Shown here in pieces: positions 7,757-10,620 of a stretch of 10,620 nucleotides of DNA. How positions within the stretch are numbered: the stretch's first letter is position 1; each line of letters begins with the position of its first letter. The translations under genes were made by a program, and so were the position numbers. Source of the DNA: Herminiimonas sp. (lineage in GTDB: Bacteria; Pseudomonadota; Gammaproteobacteria; Burkholderiales; Burkholderiaceae); NCBI GenBank assembly GCA_014377155.1, contig JACMQD010000522.1:1-10620 (forward strand). Direction: 5' to 3'. Under the pieces are notes generated by a model. That model had not been told where the DNA came from. It searched no databases and worked only from the letters and a program-made list of their open reading frames with translations.

Positions 7757-7786
7757 TTGATCAACGTGGTACTATCAATTTTTGAT
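7757..7786. promoter_or_regulatory. Palindromic TTGAT/ATCAA elements upstream of second OmpA-like gene
   Basis: TTGATCAA at 7757-7764 is a perfect 8-base palindrome. Nine bases later ATCAA-TTT-TTGAT (7774-7786) is a second inverted repeat built from the same half-site. They flank the candidate -10 element and would sit around the transcription start, a typical place for a repressor operator. Binding by a regulator is inference; AT-rich promoters can show such repeats by chance. Confidence 0.3.
7767..7775 (+). promoter_or_regulatory. Candidate extended -10 promoter for second OmpA-like gene
   Basis: TGG followed by TACTAT gives a TGn extended -10 with a 4/6 hexamer. Transcription would begin near 7782, leaving about 59 bases of 5' leader. 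The sequence 16-18 bases upstream is a poor -35. Motif match only; other AT-rich hexamers occur nearby. Confidence 0.35.
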
Positions 7787-7830
7787 GTCGTTAATTAGTT
7801 GCGCAGTTTATCTGCGGATATCTCAACCGA

Positions 7831-7836
7831 GAGGAG
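7831..7836 (+). promoter_or_regulatory. Strong ribosome binding site
   Basis: GAGGAG lies four bases upstream of the ATG at 7841 (GAGGAG-AAAC-ATG). It fixes this start over the upstream in-frame TTG at 7799, which would add 14 residues in front of an otherwise typical signal peptide. It is the best Shine-Dalgarno in the window, consistent with high expression of an abundant envelope protein. Confidence 0.8.
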
Positions 7837-7840
7837 AAAC

Positions 7841-8494
7841 ATGAATAAATTAGTAAAACTCGTCTTCGCTGCGTCCGCAGTCGTCGCACTTTCTGCATCT
7901 GCACAGGAAAACATCCAAGCAAAAACGCCTTATAGCGCTTATGTGCAAGATAGCCGTGGTGTGATTGCACGTGATCCGTTCGGCCTGTGCTGGCGCACTG
8001 GTTACTGGACACCAGCCGACGCGGTTCCAGGTTGCGATGGTGAAATCGCCAAACCAGCTCCAGCTCCTGTGGAAGCGCCTGCTCCGGCGCCAGCGGTAAC
8101 ACCTCCACCAGCACCAGTAGCACCAGCAGCTCCGACTTCCGAGAAAGTAACGTTTGCAGCTGACGCGTTCTTTGACTTCGACAAGTCCGTGTTGAAGCCG
8201 GACGGCAAAGCGAAACTCGATGACCTCACATCCAAGCTGCAAGGCATGAATCTGGAAGTCATTATCGCTGTTGGTCACACTGATTCTGTCGGTACTGATG
8301 CTTACAACCAGCGCCTGTCTATCCGTCGCGCTGAAGCTGTCAAGGCTTATCTGGTCTCGAAAGGCATTGAAGCCAATCGCGTCTACACAGAAGGTAAAGG
8401 CGAGAAACAACCTGTTGCTGACAACAAGACAGCAGCTGGCCGCGCCAAGAACCGTCGCGTTGAAATCGAAGTGGTCGGCACTCGCAACCGCTAA
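7841..8494 (+). CDS. Barrel-less OmpA-family protein, second of a tandem pair
   Basis: Exported, peptidoglycan-binding envelope protein of 217 aa. The signal peptide is MNKLVKLVFAASAVVALSASA with likely cleavage at ASA-QEN (21/22). A conserved module at about 31-71 carries FGLCWRTGYWTP and GCDGE (C50, C65, a plausible disulfide). A 28-residue Pro/Ala/Val linker spans about 71-98, then an OmpA C-terminal domain (about 101-212) with FFDFDKSVLKP, VGHTD (D148), NQRLSIRRA (R163) and KNRRVEIEV, the family's diaminopimelate-binding and core motifs. Only two cysteines remain in the mature protein, unlike the upstream paralogue. It is too short for the OmpA beta-barrel, so a periplasmic, RmpM-like tether is the likely role. 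Strong GAGGAG and a downstream terminator suggest an abundantly expressed single-gene transcript. Family assignment is firm; the partner (porin or other membrane protein) is inference. Confidence 0.9.
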   Translation: MNKLVKLVFAASAVVALSASAQENIQAKTPYSAYVQDSRGVIARDPFGLCWRTGYWTPADAVPGCDGEIAKPAPAPVEAPAPAPAVTPPPAPVAPAAPTSEKVTFAADAFFDFDKSVLKPDGKAKLDDLTSKLQGMNLEVIIAVGHTDSVGTDAYNQRLSIRRAEAVKAYLVSKGIEANRVYTEGKGEKQPVADNKTAAGRAKNRRVEIEVVGTRNR

Positions 8495-8508
8495 TCGGTT
8501 TTAGTTCG

Positions 8509-8539
8509 AAAAAAAGCCTCGCTGCGGCGGGGTTTTTTT
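8509..8539 (+). terminator. Rho-independent terminator after the OmpA-like pair
   Basis: An A-run (8509-8515) precedes a stem GCCTCGC (8516-8522), loop TGCG and 3' arm GCGGGGT (8527-8533, two G-U pairs), then an unbroken run of seven T (8533-8539). It begins 14 bases after the stop codon. The A-run lets the stem extend and gives a T-run on the other strand as well, so it could act in both directions, though no opposing gene ends here. Confidence 0.92.
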
Positions 8540-8559
8540 ACGCCGACAATTTGGCATGA

Positions 8560-8588
8560 CTGCAACGTTCGCACTTTCCAGCTATGAT
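8560..8588 (+). promoter_or_regulatory. Candidate ubiG promoter overlapping upstream ATG codons
   Basis: TATGAT at 8583-8588 is a 5/6 match to the -10 consensus; CTGCAA at 8560-8565 is a weak -35 at 17-base spacing. Because a terminator ends at 8539, ubiG needs a promoter in the next 55 bases, which supports this one. Transcription would start at about 8595-8596, on or one base before the A of the third in-frame ATG, implying a leaderless mRNA. Prediction from motif and context only. Confidence 0.4.
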
Positions 8589-8595
8589 GCAGCTT

Positions 8596-9291
8596 ATGAA
8601 TGCAGACCCTTTAGAACTTCAAAAATTCAGTGATCTTGCGCACCGATGGTGGGACCCCACGTCCGAGTTTCGGCCGCTGCACGAGATCAACCCGTTGCGG
8701 CTGGAATGGATCAATGCCCGTATCCCCCTTGCTGGTAAAAGGGTGGTCGATATCGGCTGTGGAGGCGGCATTCTGGCCGAGTCCATGGCGCGAAAAGGCG
8801 CCGATGTCACTGGCATCGATCTTTCGGAAAAAGCACTTAAAGTTGCCGATCTGCATGGCCTGGAATCTGGCATTCAGGTACGGTACGAGTTGATTGCGGC
8901 CGAAGACTTGGCAGCGCGGGAGCCGGCACAGTATGACGTCGTGACCTGTATGGAAATGTTGGAACATGTTCCTGATCCTTTCGCCATCGTCCAAGCTTGT
9001 GCGACCTTGGTAAAGCCTGGAGGTCAGGTGTTCTTTTCCACCATCAACCGCAATCCTAAATCCTATTTGTTCGCGGTAATCGGTGCAGAATACCTGTTAC
9101 GTCTGTTGCCGAAGGGAACTCATGACTATGCCAAGTTCATCACACCGGCCGAGCTTTCGCAATACATCCGCAATGCAGGCATGGGTGTCCAGGGCCTCAA
9201 GGGCTTGGGCTACAACCCGCTGACGAAGATGTATTCGCTCAATCAGAATACGAGTGTCAACTACCTCGTCGCAGCTTCGCGTCCGGAGTAG
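8596..9291 (+). CDS. ubiG: Ubiquinone biosynthesis O-methyltransferase
   Basis: SAM-dependent enzyme that carries out both O-methylations in ubiquinone synthesis (2-polyprenyl-6-hydroxyphenol and 3-demethylubiquinol). It acts with the membrane-associated Ubi complex. With the start used here it has 231 aa, close to E. coli UbiG (240). Visible are the family N-terminus (DLAHRWWD, then [12 protein letters not shown]), SAM motif [17 protein letters not shown] at about 50-65, the acidic end of strand 2 in VTGIDLS (D75), [11 protein letters not shown] near 118-128 and the post-motif [16 protein letters not shown] near 138-152. Three in-frame ATGs occur (8584, 8587, 8596). I chose 8596 because [11 protein letters not shown] resembles relatives and the first two overlap a likely -10 box. 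No Shine-Dalgarno precedes any of them. A HAD phosphatase gene follows 79 bases later on the same strand and is probably co-transcribed. Confidence 0.95.
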   Translation: MNADPLELQKFSDLAHRWWDPTSEFRPLHEINPLRLEWINARIPLAGKRVVDIGCGGGILAESMARKGADVTGIDLSEKALKVADLHGLESGIQVRYELIAAEDLAAREPAQYDVVTCMEMLEHVPDPFAIVQACATLVKPGGQVFFSTINRNPKSYLFAVIGAEYLLRLLPKGTHDYAKFITPAELSQYIRNAGMGVQGLKGLGYNPLTKMYSLNQNTSVNYLVAASRPE

Positions 9292-9370
9292 CCATTATGG
9301 TAACGACGGTAACAAGTCGTTCGACATGCACAGTGTGCCCGTCGACACCCTACTTATTTTATTGCCTGAG

Positions 9371-10036
9371 ATGAAGCTACCCACTCCGCGCGCCATTCTT
9401 TTCGATCTCGATGGCACGCTTGCCGATACGGCACCTGACCTTGCTGCCGCGCTCAACAAGATACGTGTCCGGCGTAATCTGGCTCCGGCACCCTATGCGC
9501 AGTTGCGGCCCTATGCATCGGCCGGGGCGCGGGGACTAATCGGCGCTGGGTTTGGATTGTTGCCGACAGACGACGGTTTTGAGGAACTCCGAGTCGAATT
9601 TTTGAATAATTATGAAGCTGCTCTGGTTGTCGAAAGCGAGCTGTTTCCGGGCATCCAGGAACTGATTGAAGGCTTGACTAAAAAGAATCTGGCGTGGGGG
9701 ATTGTCACCAACAAAGCTTCTCGCTTTACCGATCCGATCGTGCCTAAAATTGGATTGCAGGCCGCAGGTTGTGTTATCTCGGGCGACACCACAGCACACG
9801 CCAAACCACATCCGGCGCCATTGCTGGAAGCTGCTCGCCGGCTCGGCATCGAAGCGCGCGACTGCTGGTACGTCGGGGACGACTTGCGCGACATCGAAGG
9901 TGGCAGAGCCGCAGGCATGGTCACTATTGCCGCCGGTTGGGGCTATTGCGGGCACGAGGACCCGATTCACTGGAATGCCGATGCATTGATGCGCTCACCG
10001 TTGGATCTGCTGGGTTTGATCCAGAGCGCCTATTAA
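9371..10036 (+). CDS. HAD phosphatase: phosphoglycolate phosphatase or MurNAc-6-P phosphatase (MupP)
   Basis: Haloacid dehalogenase-family phosphatase of 222 aa, cytoplasmic. All four HAD motifs are present: DLDGT (nucleophile D12, general acid D14), the Thr of GIVTNK (T113), the Lys of HAKPHP (K145) and VGDDLRDIEGGRAAGM with the metal-binding D170-D171 and D174. An alpha-helical cap (about 20-85) makes it subfamily IA, the Gph/MupP type. Such proteins are routinely labelled Gph, but in Pseudomonas the homologue beside ubiG, opposite gyrA, is MupP of the AmgK-MurU cell-wall recycling route. The same neighbourhood here makes MupP at least as likely, and sequence reading alone cannot separate them. 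I chose ATG 9371 because motif I then starts at residue 12, as usual. Upstream in-frame ATGs at 9326 and 9254 would add 15 or 39 poorly conserved-looking residues. No good Shine-Dalgarno is seen. Confidence 0.9.
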   Translation: MKLPTPRAILFDLDGTLADTAPDLAAALNKIRVRRNLAPAPYAQLRPYASAGARGLIGAGFGLLPTDDGFEELRVEFLNNYEAALVVESELFPGIQELIEGLTKKNLAWGIVTNKASRFTDPIVPKIGLQAAGCVISGDTTAHAKPHPAPLLEAARRLGIEARDCWYVGDDLRDIEGGRAAGMVTIAAGWGYCGHEDPIHWNADALMRSPLDLLGLIQSAY

Positions 10037-10507
10037 TCAAGCGGTGTGCGCGTGCGCGGCATGCACCGACGAATTATTCGCGCTCGACTAATTGATTCGG
10101 CCTAAAAAATATAAACCGGTCCTTTCAGACGAACTGCCAATCGAATATCGCTAGGCTCAACGCAGCGCGCGATTAAGCAAATGATGCAGTCGGCGTCGGA
10201 TCACACCGATGGCCGGATGTATCGGGACTATGTGCCATTCAGTTTTAGCGAAACCGCGTTGTATTTCTCATTATGCGGAAAGACCATCTGGCTGGCCCTA
10301 TTGCTGCCCATATGCAGTTCCGCAACCATCCCAGAGCGCTGATTCCTGATGCAATACTATCCTATGATTATCCCGCTCCGCCCTTTATCCGAACCCTTCC
10401 TCTGATCTGCCGAGGAAGTACGCTTATCGTGGACTTAACCCGCCATTCACCGCGACACAGAATTTACAATCCAGGTCCGATATCCAATACGACAAAATAC
10501 CGAAACC
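10037..10507. other. 471-base spacer without a convincing gene
   Basis: Between the phosphatase and the LysR gene I find no coding region I would defend. An imperfect GC-rich hairpin (GGTGTGC at 10043-10049 against GCATGCACC at 10059-10067) follows the phosphatase but has no T-run. The ATG at 10181 opens a 53-codon plus-strand ORF with a hydrophobic stretch (TIWLALLLPICSS), but no Shine-Dalgarno and no recognisable family. A 92-codon ORF from 10273 runs into the LysR gene in another frame and looks random. No clear promoter for the LysR gene stands out. Confidence 0.5.
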
Positions 10508-10620
10508 ATGAATCTCTCACGCGTCGACCTCAACCTTTTCGTCGTATTTGAGGCCATCTTCACGATGGGCAGTATTACCGCCGCCGCAGGCAAGCTGAAC
10601 TTGTCACAGTCTGCGGTAAG
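10508..10620 (+). CDS. LysR-family transcriptional regulator, N-terminal part (runs off the window)
   Basis: Only the first 37 codons are present. They read MNLSRVDLNLFVVFEAIFT, then MGSITAAAGKLNLSQSAV, the start of a LysR-type winged helix-turn-helix: DLNLFVVFEAI forms helix 1, GSITAAAGKL helix 2, and LSQSAV opens the recognition helix. The pattern is closest to the LysR group that starts MNLxxVDLNLFxVFEAI. The effector-binding domain lies beyond the window, so target and ligand cannot be inferred. No Shine-Dalgarno precedes the ATG. The gene points away from the phosphatase, with no divergent partner in the spacer, which is less common for LysR genes. Confidence 0.88.
   Translation, partial: MNLSRVDLNLFVVFEAIFTMGSITAAAGKLNLSQSAV

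Larger units (their letters stand above)
7532..7840. other. 309-base spacer between the two OmpA-like genes
   Basis: No coding region is supportable here. The first half has an inverted repeat (CAGGCTT at 7567-7573, AAGCCTG at 7601-7607) with a long loop and no T-run, then the 8-base palindrome CAGCGCTG at 7610-7617. The second half is AT-richer and carries palindromic TTGAT/ATCAA elements, a candidate extended -10 and the ribosome binding site of the downstream gene. The length, and the strong translation signals at its end, suggest that the second gene has its own promoter and is not simply co-transcribed. Confidence 0.6.

Noticed and set aside
8051..8135. Repeated CCAGCTCC/CCAGCACC-like units as a tandem repeat or CRISPR-like array
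   Set aside because: They are Pro/Ala codons of the linker in the second OmpA-like protein, irregular in length and without spacers.
7850..8410. 186-codon minus-strand ORF opposite the second OmpA-like gene
   Set aside because: Its CW/R-rich repeats (WCYWCWWRCYRW) are the complement of the Pro/Ala linker codons; the plus-strand gene has a signal peptide, strong ribosome binding site and terminator.
10273..10551. 92-codon plus-strand ORF running into the LysR gene
   Set aside because: Overlaps the LysR start in another frame, no ribosome binding site, no recognisable motif, random-looking composition.

Overview
The window looks like a stretch of core chromosome from a betaproteobacterium, most likely Burkholderiales and probably Oxalobacteraceae (Herminiimonas/Collimonas-like). 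The family call rests on the gene order, the protein sequences as I remember the families, and two OmpA-family proteins with a CWRTGYWTP...GCDGE signature. I ran no database search. I see no CRISPR array, insertion sequence, tRNA or rRNA.

Left half (1-6611, all on the minus strand): reading with transcription, gyrA, serC, pheA (chorismate mutase-prephenate dehydratase), hisC and the start of tyrA. This is the conserved aromatic supra-operon of beta- and gammaproteobacteria, which usually continues into aroA, cmk and rpsA beyond the window edge. gyrA and serC overlap by 4 bases (ATGA). pheA supplies phenylpyruvate. tyrA makes the 4-hydroxyphenylpyruvate branch. The HisC-type aminotransferase between them can plausibly transaminate both keto acids as well as histidinol phosphate. 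SerC supplies serine and, in many bacteria, a pyridoxal phosphate precursor. The 174-base serC-pheA spacer holds a candidate 27-codon leader ORF and possible alternative hairpins.

Middle (6612-8540): a 230-base divergent spacer, then two tandem plus-strand genes for small OmpA-family proteins of 229 and 217 residues. Both lack room for a beta-barrel and have a signal peptide, a conserved Cys-containing N-terminal module, a Pro/Ala linker and a peptidoglycan-binding OmpA domain. The second has a strong ribosome binding site and is followed by a clear rho-independent terminator.

Right part (8541-10620): ubiG (ubiquinone O-methyltransferase), then a HAD phosphatase usually annotated gph. Its position next to ubiG and divergent from gyrA matches the place of MupP (MurNAc-6-phosphate phosphatase) in Pseudomonas as I remember it. 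A 471-base spacer without a convincing gene follows, then the first 37 codons of a LysR-family regulator.

Most of the window is ordinary housekeeping DNA. The points most worth a second look are the non-canonical Gln83 in the GyrA quinolone pocket, the pheA leader candidate, the tandem barrel-less OmpA pair, a possibly leaderless ubiG, and the possible MupP identity of the phosphatase. I found no clearly new multigene system.
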